DNA of 64,000 bases from Nocardia spumae. Its GTDB lineage: Bacteria > Actinomycetota > Actinomycetes > Mycobacteriales > Mycobacteriaceae. Shown piece by piece: positions 1 through 8,842 of the stretch. The stretch's first letter is position 1, and each line of letters starts with the position of its first letter. Both the position numbers and the translations under genes were made by a program. Location of the stretch: positions 3,286,001-3,350,000 of the forward strand of contig NZ_JAJFZL010000001.1 of assembly GCF_020733635.1 (NCBI RefSeq), read 5' to 3'. Under the pieces are notes generated by a model, which was not told where the DNA came from, made no database searches, and was given only the letters and a program-made list of their open reading frames with translations.

Positions 1-401
1 CGATCGACCTGATCCAAGGTTTTCGCCAGCAACACGTACGCTTTCGGCGTCGTCGAATCGGGCTCCAGATAATAACTGCGATCGAACAGAATGGGATCGA
101 TCTGCTCGGACGGCACGAATTGCAGGACCGGGATTTCGTGCTTCTCGGCGACCGGGAGCTTCGCGAAGTCCTCGTCGGTGAGAATCACCTTGTCACCCTC
201 GGGCGATTCGTAGGCCTTATCGATATCGGCAAAGGCCACGGATTCCCCGCACACAGTGCAGACACGGTCGTACTTGATCCGGCCGCCGTCCTTGGCGTGG
301 ACCTGATGAAACCTGATGTCATGGTCCTCGGTGGCGGTATAGACCTTCACCGGGACGTTCACCAGCCCGAACGCGATGGAACCCTTCCAGATCGATCGCA
401 T
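1..401 (-). CDS. ku: DNA end-binding protein Ku, N-terminal part (runs off the left edge)
   Basis: Ku binds DNA double-strand ends as a homodimer and recruits LigD in bacterial non-homologous end joining. About 133 N-terminal residues are present. The protein opens MRSIWKGSIAFGLVNVPVKV, the diagnostic start of bacterial Ku, and continues with FHQVHAKDGGRIKYDRVC, a CTVC pair, and FVPSEQIDPILFDRSYYLEP, all typical of the Ku beta-barrel. The ATG at 401-399 is the natural start. The C-terminal half lies outside the window, so integrity cannot be judged. The first 11 bases of the gene and its upstream DNA are repeated near 11767. Confidence 0.93.
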   Translation of the reverse strand, partial: MRSIWKGSIAFGLVNVPVKVYTATEDHDIRFHQVHAKDGGRIKYDRVCTVCGESVAFADIDKAYESPEGDKVILTDEDFAKLPVAEKHEIPVLQFVPSEQIDPILFDRSYYLEPDSTTPKAYVLLAKTLDQVD

Positions 402-757
402 CCTTAGATGCTACTGATGACCGGTTGGTTTTGTCCGGCGAAGCGGCGCGACCTGCGGGTTCGTGGTTGTTGATGAGTGTTGCCGGTTGGTGTTTGTTGC
501 TGTTTGTGGACCTGTGACGTCCTGTGGACGTCCTGATACAGACGTCGTTTGCCCACGTGCAGTGCTATTTCGAGACCTTTCGCGCCGACAGCTGAACCGC
601 CCGTCAGGGTCGATTCGTCGTCTTTGCATGCGTTGGCATCAATCTGCGCTACGAATACATGCGCATCTTGACATTAGCTGCCCGCTGTGTCGTTCACGTC
701 GTCAACGTGCGGCGGCAGGATCGGGTAGATCTGCGCCGCGGGCGGCCATACGAGGGA
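391..757. repeat. Left copy of a long direct repeat (ku start plus upstream DNA)
   Basis: This stretch of about 365 bp matches 11767-12128 in the same orientation with scattered substitutions. Both copies start at ATCGATCGCATCCTT, which contains the first codons of ku on the minus strand. They share landmarks such as TGATGACCGGTTGGTTTTGT, GCGCCGACAGCTGAACCGCC and CGTCAGGGTCGATTCG. The left copy carries roughly 10 extra bases near 522-531, where GTGGACGTCC is effectively doubled. Similarity fades around the GGCGGCCATA segment near 750. No gene is evident inside it; it should contain the ku promoter. From 758 to 995 I see nothing recognisable. Confidence 0.85.
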
Positions 758-995
758 CCTGCTTGGTTGTCACTGTGGCGCCGTTGCTTCGGTGGGCCCC
801 GCGGGCGTGGCCAGGCGGATGAGCGAGTCCACCCGTCTTTGACCGTTGTGTCCCGAGGTGCAATCGGGTTTCGGGTGTGCCGGTGGTTGGTATCGGCCGC
901 GAATCGTCGATTTGCGTGGCGCATCGGGCCGGCGGAGCAGACGACGGCCGTTGGACCGAGATCTGTCGATACCCGTGGGCGCGTGCCGAAGACCC

Positions 996-3900
996 CTAAT
1001 CGGCCGGTCGAAGCTCGACGAACGGGATCAGATTGCCTCTCTCATCGATGCTGTTGAGGATGTCCCGGTGAGGGACGTCGTCGACTGACCACTGATAGCG
1101 GCGAGTGAGGAGTTCTCGCAGCGCGCCTTCATTACGTACTTCGGTCCGGCCGCGCAACTTCCAGCGGGATGCCACCGCCGCCATCGATACCTGCGCGCTC
1201 ATCTCGACAGCGGCACTGTCGCAAAAAATTTCCAGCGGCACCTCCGGTGAATCAGGAGTCTCTGGTCGCATGGCCAAACTTCGGACTTTGGACGGATTAT
1301 TGAGATCTAATGTCGTTCCAGATTTCTTGATGCGCCAGTTGAATACCAGGTTCGATAGAGTGATTAAGATCTGCCAGTCAAGCCAGCCAGCGCCGCGTAG
1401 CCGCTCGATAGTAGCTCGGCTGTTCTCGTCGGCGAGAATGCGGCGGTAGGTGTACCGCAGTGTTGTGAAACCAACCTCGTACCGTTCGTGGATTGCTTGT
1501 AGTGCCTCCTTGTGGTCGTAGTCGGGGCCGGGTTTGGCTGTGGCAGTAAGGGGAGTTGCCTCCGTCGGTTTGAATTGTGCTGACGAAGCTGGGCGGGACG
1601 CTGCGGCGCATCGTTGGTAGTGCTCAGGTGAAAGAAGGCCGGCTGCCTCTTCATACGGGCGGCCCGCGAATAACTTGTGGGAAAGACCGTCTATGAACAT
1701 GGGTTCCATCAGGTCCAACAGGTCACTGGAAGGGCGGGCATTGACGACATCTAGGAGCTGGAAGGCCCGCGATGCCGCGACTGCGCTGTTCGGCTGGTCA
1801 CTGAGGATGTGGGCTGGCAATCTAATGGTGACCGCGGGTTCGGGTGAGGATAGGTCGACGGTGAAGCTGTCGGTTTCGTAGCCGTCGTCACCTCCGACTT
1901 CGACGTTGATTCGCACAGTGCTCTTGATCAACACGGGGTCGCGCGTCGCGATGTCTGCGAGAAACACCTGGAAGGTACCGCAGAGCCCTTCGGCGCCCAG
2001 GACACTGGTCCTCTCGTTGTCAAAGGTGAAGACCCAGCGGACGCCGAGGGCGGTGAAGTCGATGATTCGAGTGGGCCCGAGGTCGCCGAAGACAGGACCT
2101 GTAAGTTGTTGGGCGGCGCCCTCTTGGAACGTATCTTCGGACATCGCGAATCCGTCGTTACCGGCACCTTCGATGATTTCGCCGACCATGGCGAACCATG
2201 GGGTGTGGGTATGTGCCTGCTCGATAATGGGCTCTAGTTCCGGCCAATACTTGCGGACGGCAGCTACCTCGAGAGCTTCTGTCATGAGAGCTTCGTTAAG
2301 GGCCGGGTATTTTTCGAAGTCGTCAGAGTCTGGAAGGTAGTAGTGGTGAGCCATCACTGCGAGCTCAGTCAGTCCCGCAGCGTCTGCCCAGTTGCCGACG
2401 TTCTGGGCGTATCTGGCGGCTTCTAGTATCGCCGTCGGCAAGTGCTTTTTCGTCTCTGTGTCGCTGTGTGCATCCGCGATCGCGGCAGCGCTGCAAGCGT
2501 ACATCTTCGCGGCGTACGTCAGACCGAGATCGTCATAGATCGAAGCGATGGCGCGCATCATCAGGAGCGCGCCGTACAGGGTGTCGCCGTTGAACCAGTT
2601 GACTTTGGCTTTGTGGAGTTCCGTTAATGCTTCGAGCGGCTTGTCTGCCTTCATGAATGCCACCGCGCGGTTGCGGCATCTGCCGGCCAGTGCGGCGTCG
2701 CCTTCGACTGAGGCGATGGTGGAATCCAGTCCGTCACGCACTTTGGTGTAGCTGGGGTGATCGACGGCGAGCGGAGCGAACAAGTTGAATACGGTGGCGA
2801 GTTGACGGGCCGAGTATGCGCGAGCCCTGGGCAGTAGCTCGACGAGCTGGTCGAGATGCTCCATCGCAGCGCTTATATTGAACACCTCGGCCATCCCCGT
2901 GATATCGACTTCGACTCCGCCGAGTTCCACGCCAGCGAGAGGTGCGCGATCGACTGGCTGAGGTTTGCCGAGCTTTTGCTCTACTTTGAGCCATTCCGGC
3001 ATGAGGTGGCTGTATGCGAGGGCTCCGGTCAGCGTAGCCGCACGAACGGGATAAACCGTTGGATCGGTGGTGTCCCGCATTCGCGCCACGTGTGAACGTA
3101 GAAGACTGAGTCTCTCAGAGATCTCGGTGGGATCGGCTTTTCCGACACCGGTGCTCCACATGCCGCCCCAGTAGGCCGCCAGGGTTAGGGCGTCCTCAAC
3201 GATGTTGGCGTGATCACTGCCGTAGGCGTAGTCAATGGCGCGTCGAATGAGGTCTTCGATGCCGTCGGCGATGCCCATGCCGCGGAAACGAGCGACCGCC
3301 ATCTCGTAGCAGGCGCGAAAAACAAGTTCTGTGTCCATGCCGGCGTGCGTGTGAGTGAGGAAGGTGCCCATGAAGTCGAGCCACTCGGGAAGGTCAGCGT
3401 TGGCAGTTTTGTCCCAGATGGCATACCGCAGACCGCGAGTGATTTCGCCCTGGGTTGCCGGCGTGAGCACAACCGGCCCGCGGTTACGTCGGAGACTCTC
3501 CAGTAAGTCGGCGTACCACAGGGGACTGGAATCGCCTTCGGGCGGCGGGACCATAGAGGAAGGCAGGTCGAGGTAGTGCCGCGCGACCCAGACCAGGTCA
3601 GGTTCAGCGAGCAGCGTCGCAATATCAGCGCCGCAGAAGATGTCGACAGTGATGGCGTAGGTCTCGCGAGCTATTTGCTTGAGTTCGTGGGTGATGCCTT
3701 CCGCGATGGAGTGCACGCTGAAGAACGCGACGTGAGCGACGGCGTCAGCTTCAGGGGCGCATATGCCGGTCAAGTCATCGAGGACCTTCTTCTTGAGCCC
3801 GCCCTTTTGAACCGTACATGCGACCACAACGGGCTTGGTGGACGCCGAGGCTGAGAAGCCAGCGGAATGCGGCAGCTCGTCGGGGATTCGGGTTGTGTAC

Positions 3901-4064
3901 GTCTCGGCGTCTCGCTGCTGGTCGCCACCGGAGCTGACCGGGCCCGTGGCGATGAGAAGGTTTGAGCTGATTCTCTTCCGTGCAATGCGGGTGGCAATCT
4001 CCTCGAACTCGTGATGTTCGTTTCGCGACGACATCTCGTTGAGCTTGAACTGTATGAAGGTCAA
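996..4064 (-). CDS. Large protein with restriction-endonuclease-like N-terminus, 5' end cut at an IS junction
   Basis: A reading frame of 1022 codons. The N-terminus has an HHEFEEIATRIARKRI helix (about 17-32), GGDQQRDAET (47-55) and VVVACTVQKGGLKKKV (79-94). This spacing resembles the acidic and Q-x-K-type motifs of PD-(D/E)xK nuclease folds that sit at the N-terminus of large bacterial defence proteins. The middle (about 400-620) is alpha-helical and repeat-like; the C-terminal third is mixed. I saw no P-loop NTPase motif. The only available start is a TTG at 4064, immediately beside the IS256 left end at 4065, and an in-frame stop lies upstream within the IS. The true N-terminus may therefore be lost; internal ATGs include the codon for residue 11. 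A defence role is inferred from the domain resemblance only. Confidence 0.6.
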   Translation of the reverse strand: MTFIQFKLNEMSSRNEHHEFEEIATRIARKRISSNLLIATGPVSSGGDQQRDAETYTTRIPDELPHSAGFSASASTKPVVVACTVQKGGLKKKVLDDLTGICAPEADAVAHVAFFSVHSIAEGITHELKQIARETYAITVDIFCGADIATLLAEPDLVWVARHYLDLPSSMVPPPEGDSSPLWYADLLESLRRNRGPVVLTPATQGEITRGLRYAIWDKTANADLPEWLDFMGTFLTHTHAGMDTELVFRACYEMAVARFRGMGIADGIEDLIRRAIDYAYGSDHANIVEDALTLAAYWGGMWSTGVGKADPTEISERLSLLRSHVARMRDTTDPTVYPVRAATLTGALAYSHLMPEWLKVEQKLGKPQPVDRAPLAGVELGGVEVDITGMAEVFNISAAMEHLDQLVELLPRARAYSARQLATVFNLFAPLAVDHPSYTKVRDGLDSTIASVEGDAALAGRCRNRAVAFMKADKPLEALTELHKAKVNWFNGDTLYGALLMMRAIASIYDDLGLTYAAKMYACSAAAIADAHSDTETKKHLPTAILEAARYAQNVGNWADAAGLTELAVMAHHYYLPDSDDFEKYPALNEALMTEALEVAAVRKYWPELEPIIEQAHTHTPWFAMVGEIIEGAGNDGFAMSEDTFQEGAAQQLTGPVFGDLGPTRIIDFTALGVRWVFTFDNERTSVLGAEGLCGTFQVFLADIATRDPVLIKSTVRINVEVGGDDGYETDSFTVDLSSPEPAVTIRLPAHILSDQPNSAVAASRAFQLLDVVNARPSSDLLDLMEPMFIDGLSHKLFAGRPYEEAAGLLSPEHYQRCAAASRPASSAQFKPTEATPLTATAKPGPDYDHKEALQAIHERYEVGFTTLRYTYRRILADENSRATIERLRGAGWLDWQILITLSNLVFNWRIKKSGTTLDLNNPSKVRSLAMRPETPDSPEVPLEIFCDSAAVEMSAQVSMAAVASRWKLRGRTEVRNEGALRELLTRRYQWSVDDVPHRDILNSIDERGNLIPFVELRPAD

Positions 4065-4086
4065 GTCCCGGGGCGTGGTGTAGCAG
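4065..4086. repeat. Left terminal inverted repeat of the IS256 element
   Basis: GTCCCGGGGCGTGGTGTAGC pairs with the reverse complement of 5470-5491 with about four mismatches. The core GCGTGGTGTAG is identical at both ends. Confidence 0.65.
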
Positions 4087-4114
4087 TGTGATCACCGCAT
4101 GATCCGGTTTTCGG

Positions 4115-5361
4115 TCAGGCGGTGAGTGCTGCGGGGGTGGTTTCCTCCTGTTCGGTGGGGTCGGCTTCGGTGGCGCTGGTGGTTCGGGAGCGGGCGAGGA
4201 CGTCGAGCCCGAGGTAGCGGCGGCCTTCGATCCATTCGTCGTGTTGCTCGGCCAGCACCGCACCGACGAGGCGGATGATCGCGGCCCGGTCGGGGAAGAT
4301 GCCGACGACATCGGTGCGGCGACGGATCTCCTTGTTCAGTCGTTCCTGCGGATTATTCGACCAGATTTGGCGCCAGATCTGTTTCGGGAACGCGGTGAAC
4401 GCCAGCAGATCCGCCCGTGCCTTATCGAGATGTTCGGCCACCCTCGGTAGCTTCTCCGTCAAGGCGTCGAGCATCCGATCATATTGGGCTCCAACCGATT
4501 CGGTATCTGCCTGATCGAACACCGAATGCAGCAGGGTGCGCACCCACGGCCATGACGATTTCGGGCACACGCTCATCAAATTGACCGTGTAGTGGGTTCG
4601 GCACCGCTGCCACGAGGCGCCGGGCAGCGTGGCGCCGATCGCGGCCACGAGACCGGCATGAGCGTCGGAGGTGACCAGGCGAACCCCGCTCAGGCCGCGG
4701 GCGACCAGGTCACGGAAGAACGCCAGCCAGCCGGCCCCGTCCTCACCGGATGTCACTTGGATGCCAGGATTTCGCGTTAGCCATCAGCGTTGACACCGGT
4801 GGCCACCAGGCAGTGCACGTTGACCACGCGCCCGTTCTCGCGCACCTTCAGCACCAGGGCGTCGGCGGCGACGAACGTGTAGGGGCCTTGGTCGAGCGGG
4901 CGGGTGCGGAACGCCTCAACCTGAGCGTCCAGGTCGCGGGCCATCATCGACACCTGTGACTTGGAAAGGCTTGTCACACCGAGGGATTCGACGAGCTTCT
5001 CCATCCGGCGGGTGGAGACTCCGAGTAGGTAGCAGGTCGCCACCACACTGGTCAGGGCCCGTTCGGCGCGTTTACGGCGCTCGAGAAGCCAGTCCGGGAA
5101 GTAGGAGCCCTGACGCAGTTTCGGCACGGCCACGTCGATGGTGCCCACGCGGGTGTCGAAGTCGCGGTGGCGGTAGCCGTTGCGCTGGTTGACCCGCTGC
5201 TCGGAGCGTTCGCCGTAGCCGGCGCCACACGCGGCGTCGGCCTCGGCGCTCATCAGGGTCTGGATGAATGTCGAGAGCATGCCGCGCAGCAGGTCGGGGC
5301 TGGCGGTGGCCAGTTGCTCGGACAGCAGGGAGTTCGGCTCGATAGGCTGAATAGTGGTCAT
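4115..5361 (-). pseudogene. IS256-family (Mutator-type) transposase, broken by a stop and a frameshift
   Basis: This would be a DDE transposase catalysing transposition of its own element. The N-terminal part starts at MTTIQPIEPNSLLSEQL and shows the family signatures NQRNGYRHRDFDTRVG, VPKLRQGSYFPDWLLERR and the catalytic-region segment ADALVLKVRENGRVV. The C-terminal part carries LVTSDAHAGL, WQRCRTHYTVNL and IWSNNPQERLNKEIRRRTDVVGI. The two halves are split near 4755-4780. There the expected TAC of DGYREILGIQVTSG has become TAA, and a few bases on, CTGGGC has become CTGGC, a one-base deletion. Either lesion alone would abolish full-length product. The C-terminal half ends in a low-complexity TSATEADPTEQEETT tail. 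Confidence 0.88.
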
Positions 5362-5469
5362 CGCGTGAGAACTTTCTTCCTTCAAAGACTTTGGTCGGTC
5401 TTGTTGAAGGATCACGCGATGACCACCCTGCTGTCTCGGGATCGAGCCGCGGCAACCGGTCAGCTGCCG

Positions 5470-5491
5470 CTCCTACACCACGCTATGGGAC
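5470..5491. repeat. Right terminal inverted repeat of the IS256 element
   Basis: CTCCTACACCACGCTATGGG is the reverse complement partner of 4065-4086. Confidence 0.65.
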
Positions 5492-5609
5492 GCAACCTCG
5501 ATTCGCCGCCGGAAACCGGCCGGTGGCAAGGGCTCACTCGCCTGGCCCTGCGGTTCGACGTCATCGAACGATTCTTCGGGCTGAGCTCCGGATGGCAACC
5601 ATCCGTCAT

Positions 5610-5625
5610 ATGTTCCACTGCACAT
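5610..5625. promoter_or_regulatory. PadR-type operator (ATGT-N8-ACAT)
   Basis: ATGTTCCACTGCACAT matches the PadR-family consensus ATGT-N8-ACAT exactly and is extended by AT on the left and AT on the right. It lies about 95 bp before the lipase start at 5719 in an AT-richer stretch. A second related sequence, ACATATGTGCAT, lies near 5683-5694. The only PadR gene in the neighbourhood starts at 8699, at the far end of the same gene pair. That this PadR binds here is inference. Confidence 0.55.
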
Positions 5626-5718
5626 ATGCAAACCATACCCAGATCGCGACATGCATCTTATAGTTCGATTGAGGTGCGTGTGACATATGTGCATGGAAAT
5701 CGTTTATGGGAGGTATGA

Positions 5719-6540
5719 GTGGGTGCGCGGCATGGGTTTGCAGTGGCTGCTGTGGTGGCTGCGGCCGGGCTGATGTGCCCGGGGGCCGCGAGCGGTGAGC
5801 CCTCGGGAGCGACGCCGTTGGATTCGCTCACTGCCTGTCCTGCGGGTACCGGGGCAGTTCCGGTGGTGTTGATTCACGGCACGAACGCCACGGTCGACAC
5901 CAGTCTCGGGCTGACGCGCCAGGGGCTCGTCGCAGACGGCCGGTGTGTGTACGGGCCCGACTACGATTCCACCGAGCCGTTGTCGGTGTCGGTCGACTAT
6001 CTGGCGGCGGTGATCGATCGGATCCTCGAGCTCAACGGTGCCCGCATGGTCGATGTCGTCGGGAAATCGCAGGGCGGACTGATCGCGCGCGCGGTGAGTT
6101 TGACATTTTCCCAACGGGATTCGCACCCGGTCCGCCAGGTGGTGGCGATCAGCGGACCGCAGCACGGTGTCACGATCTCGGCGGGCAGCGCCGAGATCGG
6201 CTCGGTCGCCTCGGCGTTGCCCGGCTTGCCGCCCGCACTGCGTGACATGCTCGCCGGTTCGCCCTTCCTGACCGCCCTCGACAGCAACGGGATGACCGCG
6301 GCCGGGGTGCGGTACACCTTGATCGGAACCCGGACCGATCGCGTGGTGACTCCCTACACCAGCTCGTTCATCGACGCCCCGGACGTCACCAACATCCTCA
6401 TCCAGGACGGTTGTCCCGAAGATCTGGCCGGCCATCTCGCCGAGAGCGCCGACCCGCGCACCGTCGACCTGACCCTGCACGCGCTGGACCCGAACCGGCA
6501 TCCGGATGTCCGGTGCGTGGCGAACAGCGACGAAAGGTAA
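5719..6540 (+). CDS. Secreted lipase/esterase (alpha/beta hydrolase, LipA/EstA type)
   Basis: A 273-residue protein that probably hydrolyses ester lipids outside the cell. An N-terminal signal peptide (about residues 1-27, ending near GAASGEP) precedes a hydrolase core. The core has VVLIHGTNA (oxyanion region), the nucleophile elbow GKSQGG (GxSxG), a likely acid residue in GTRTDRVVTPY, and VAISGPQHG. Cysteine pairs (SLTACPAG with GRCVYG, and QDGCPE with DVRCVA) suggest disulfides, as expected for an exported enzyme. The start is GTG with GGGAGG five bases upstream. The stop overlaps the next ATG (TAATG), so the two genes are probably one operon, perhaps under the PadR box upstream. Confidence 0.8.
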   Translation: MGARHGFAVAAVVAAAGLMCPGAASGEPSGATPLDSLTACPAGTGAVPVVLIHGTNATVDTSLGLTRQGLVADGRCVYGPDYDSTEPLSVSVDYLAAVIDRILELNGARMVDVVGKSQGGLIARAVSLTFSQRDSHPVRQVVAISGPQHGVTISAGSAEIGSVASALPGLPPALRDMLAGSPFLTALDSNGMTAAGVRYTLIGTRTDRVVTPYTSSFIDAPDVTNILIQDGCPEDLAGHLAESADPRTVDLTLHALDPNRHPDVRCVANSDER

Positions 6541-8084
6541 TGCAGCCCATGACCACCCACCCATCCCAGTCGCCAAGGGCAGTCGGCCGGCGCGCATTCA
6601 CGCTCGGTGCGGCGGGCGGCGCGGTGCTGTTCGCGGCCACCCGAACGCTGCCGGTGTCGGCCGAGCCGGCGCCGGGCTTGGTGCTCACCGCAGGTCCCGG
6701 GCAACGGCGACTCGGCCGGGACTTCCTCGGGGTGAACGGTGCCCGCATCATCTCGGCCGACAATGCCCGGCAGTGGCACGATCCCGCGTTCGCGGATGCG
6801 CTGGCCGCTCTGGGACCGGGTCTGCTGCGGGTACAGGGCGGCACGACGTCGCAGTGGATCGATTGGCGCACCGGACTTTTCCGGGACATTGCCGGCGGTG
6901 ACTTCGCCGGCCGCAACGACGGAAGGCCGCCGCTGCTGCTCACCGACTGGGCCGAGCTGATCCGACGCACCGGTGCCACGCCGGTTTTCGATCTGAACGT
7001 CGTCAACTCCACCCTCGATGACCAGTTGGACATGCTGCGGGAAGCGCGCCGGCTCGGCATGGCTGTGCGGTATGTGGAGCTGGGCAACGAGCTGTGGGTG
7101 CCGATGTCGCGGTACACCGCGGTCTTCGCCACCGGCGCCGACTACGCGCGGGCGATGAACGACTGGATCGCGGCCATCCGCACCGAGTTCCCCGACGTGG
7201 CGATCGGTGTGGCCGCGGTGGTGGAGGGAATGCTGGGCAGCGCCCTCGATCAGCGGCTGTCGGGCTGGAACCAGGGCCTGTACGACACGATCCGTGGCGC
7301 CGACGCCGTCGTCTTCCATCCCTACTGGATCGTCGACCCGATCAGCGCTGATCTGTCGTCCACCGCGGCCGGTGGTTGCGCGGCGTGGAACAGCCTGGCT
7401 CGGCACTCGTTCCCGAACGTGCCTGCGGGCCTTGATATCTGGCTTACCGAATACAACCAGATGGGTCAGGAAGCCATCCCGCCGCTGAACCTGCTGCCCG
7501 CGCTGCCGCAGACCTGGGTGGGTGCGCTGAGCGTGGCGTCGTTCACGGTGCGGGCGCTGCTCGAGCCACGGGTGCGGATGGCTGTGGTGCATTGCGCGCT
7601 CAACGGTGCCCCCTCGGGCGACACCGGCGGTGGCGGTACCACCAACCAAGCGCTGCACGCGCTGATCGCCGACGGCTCAGGCGGTTCGCAGCTCTACGGC
7701 CGCACCGCCCTGAACTGGGCGCTGGCACCGATCTATCACGCAGTCACCGGCGCAACCGACGTTCGACCGCTGGCCCTCGGCTCGGACCTCGAGATCCCCG
7801 CCGTGTTGCTCGAGCCCACCACAGCCGGACTCGTCGACGCCTTCACGGGTGCGGAACTGACCGCGGACGGCCGCACCAGCGCGATCCTGATCAACGTCTC
7901 CGACCGGGTCCTGCCCGTCGCTCTGCCGCCGGAACTGGCCGGAGCACAGGCAACGATCTACACCGCGTCACCTACTGCCACACCCGCTTTCGCTCCCGGC
8001 GACACCGTGTCGCAGACAAGGACATCGGTCGCTGGTACCTGCACGCTGCCGCCGTACTCGCTGGTCACCCTGCACCAGGTGTGA
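6540..8084 (+). CDS. Tat-exported glycoside hydrolase-like protein (TIM-barrel, clan GH-A type)
   Basis: A 514-residue protein with a twin-arginine signal (GRRAFTLGAAGGAVLFAA), so it is likely folded in the cytoplasm and exported by Tat. The body looks like a (beta/alpha)8 glycosidase. RYVELGNELW carries the N-E pair typical of the clan A acid/base residue, and DIWLTEYNQMG is placed like the nucleophile strand about 150 residues later. The C-terminal 100 residues look like the beta domain common in arabinofuranosidase or heparanase relatives. Substrate is not predictable. The ATG at 6540 overlaps the upstream stop; an in-frame ATG at 6549 is the alternative start. Confidence 0.65.
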   Translation: MQPMTTHPSQSPRAVGRRAFTLGAAGGAVLFAATRTLPVSAEPAPGLVLTAGPGQRRLGRDFLGVNGARIISADNARQWHDPAFADALAALGPGLLRVQGGTTSQWIDWRTGLFRDIAGGDFAGRNDGRPPLLLTDWAELIRRTGATPVFDLNVVNSTLDDQLDMLREARRLGMAVRYVELGNELWVPMSRYTAVFATGADYARAMNDWIAAIRTEFPDVAIGVAAVVEGMLGSALDQRLSGWNQGLYDTIRGADAVVFHPYWIVDPISADLSSTAAGGCAAWNSLARHSFPNVPAGLDIWLTEYNQMGQEAIPPLNLLPALPQTWVGALSVASFTVRALLEPRVRMAVVHCALNGAPSGDTGGGGTTNQALHALIADGSGGSQLYGRTALNWALAPIYHAVTGATDVRPLALGSDLEIPAVLLEPTTAGLVDAFTGAELTADGRTSAILINVSDRVLPVALPPELAGAQATIYTASPTATPAFAPGDTVSQTRTSVAGTCTLPPYSLVTLHQV

Positions 8085-8129
8085 TCACCGGGTCCGGCTC
8101 AGCCCGAAGATGAGCCGGCTGCGGAGGAT

Positions 8130-8699
8130 TCAGCGCACATCGGCCGGGCGGTTCTCGAAGTCGGCCAGCGTGACCTCGAGCCAGCCGATATAGGCTGCGG
8201 TCGACGCGCGGCCCTGTTCGTGGCCGGCCCGCAGAACCTCTGCCGCCCATCGGGGATCGATGTCCTCGATGGGGGACAGGGCGGTGGTGACCTCGTCGAT
8301 GCGGGTGGGTGTGCGCACCTGTGCGCGCCGGTAGTCCAGTTCGGTGCGCAGTATTTCGATGGCGATATCGCGGCCGAACATGCCGCCGAGCAGGAACCGC
8401 ACCATGAAGTCGGGATCCATCGGACGCGGCGCGGGCTCGTACGGAGATCGAACCCATTCCAGCAGTGCCAGGCGTCCCGGCTGGGTGAGGGTGTACACCT
8501 TGGCGTCGGGTTTGCCGTCGCGCGGATCCACCGCGAAACCTACCAGCCCGCGATCGCGCAGCTTGGCCAGCGTCCTGTAGATCTGCGGCAACGTCACCCT
8601 GTACCCGATGAACCGGCCCGGCCCGTCTATCCACTTGCCGAGGTCGTACCCGGACAACGGACGCAGCGCCAGCAACCCCAGAATCACCACATCCAGCAT
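8130..8699 (-). CDS. PadR-family transcriptional regulator
   Basis: A 189-residue winged-helix repressor. It begins MLDVVILGLLALRPLSGYDLGKWI, the usual PadR opening, followed by LPQIYRTLAKLRDRGLVGF (recognition helix and wing entry) and VYTLTQPGRLALLEW. The C-terminal half, with the coiled-coil-like segment RTELDYRRAQVRTPTRI, is the Vir_C/PadR_C-type dimerisation region. The ATG at 8699 was preferred over a GTG two codons upstream because PadR proteins normally start at MLD. The gene faces the lipase/glycosidase pair tail to tail. A perfect ATGT-N8-ACAT box upstream of that pair makes it the likely target. Confidence 0.88.
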   Translation of the reverse strand: MLDVVILGLLALRPLSGYDLGKWIDGPGRFIGYRVTLPQIYRTLAKLRDRGLVGFAVDPRDGKPDAKVYTLTQPGRLALLEWVRSPYEPAPRPMDPDFMVRFLLGGMFGRDIAIEILRTELDYRRAQVRTPTRIDEVTTALSPIEDIDPRWAAEVLRAGHEQGRASTAAYIGWLEVTLADFENRPADVR

Positions 8700-8842
8700 G
8701 AACACACACTAAGCGGTAGCGCGGCCGGCGACTCGCGATAGCCGGGCCAGTCCAGGTGAGGCGTGAACGCCGGTCGAATGTCGTTGACGACGTCGTGGCC
8801 CAGGGTACGCGGACCGATCCGCGGGCGAGGGTGACCGGTCGC

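Larger units (their letters stand above)
4065..5491 (-). mobile_element. IS256-family insertion sequence, inactive copy
   Basis: An element of about 1.4 kb holds a Mutator-type transposase on the minus strand. Its ends are imperfect inverted repeats of about 22 bp: GTCCCGGGGCGTGGTGTAG at the left and, on the other strand, GTCCCATAGCGTGGTGTAG at the right. No target-site duplication is visible (AAGGTCAA on the left, GCAACCTC on the right), so flanking DNA may have been lost after insertion. The left end touches the start of the 996-4064 frame. Confidence 0.8.

Noticed and set aside
5492..5640. Coding-like remnant right of the IS256 element (TRLALRFDVIERFFGL)
   Set aside because: Too short, no start or domain; could be chance in GC-rich DNA or the end of a lost gene.
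6354..7658. Minus-strand frame of 434 codons opposite the glycosidase
   Set aside because: Arg/Gly/His-rich shadow; the plus-strand protein has a Tat signal and catalytic motifs.
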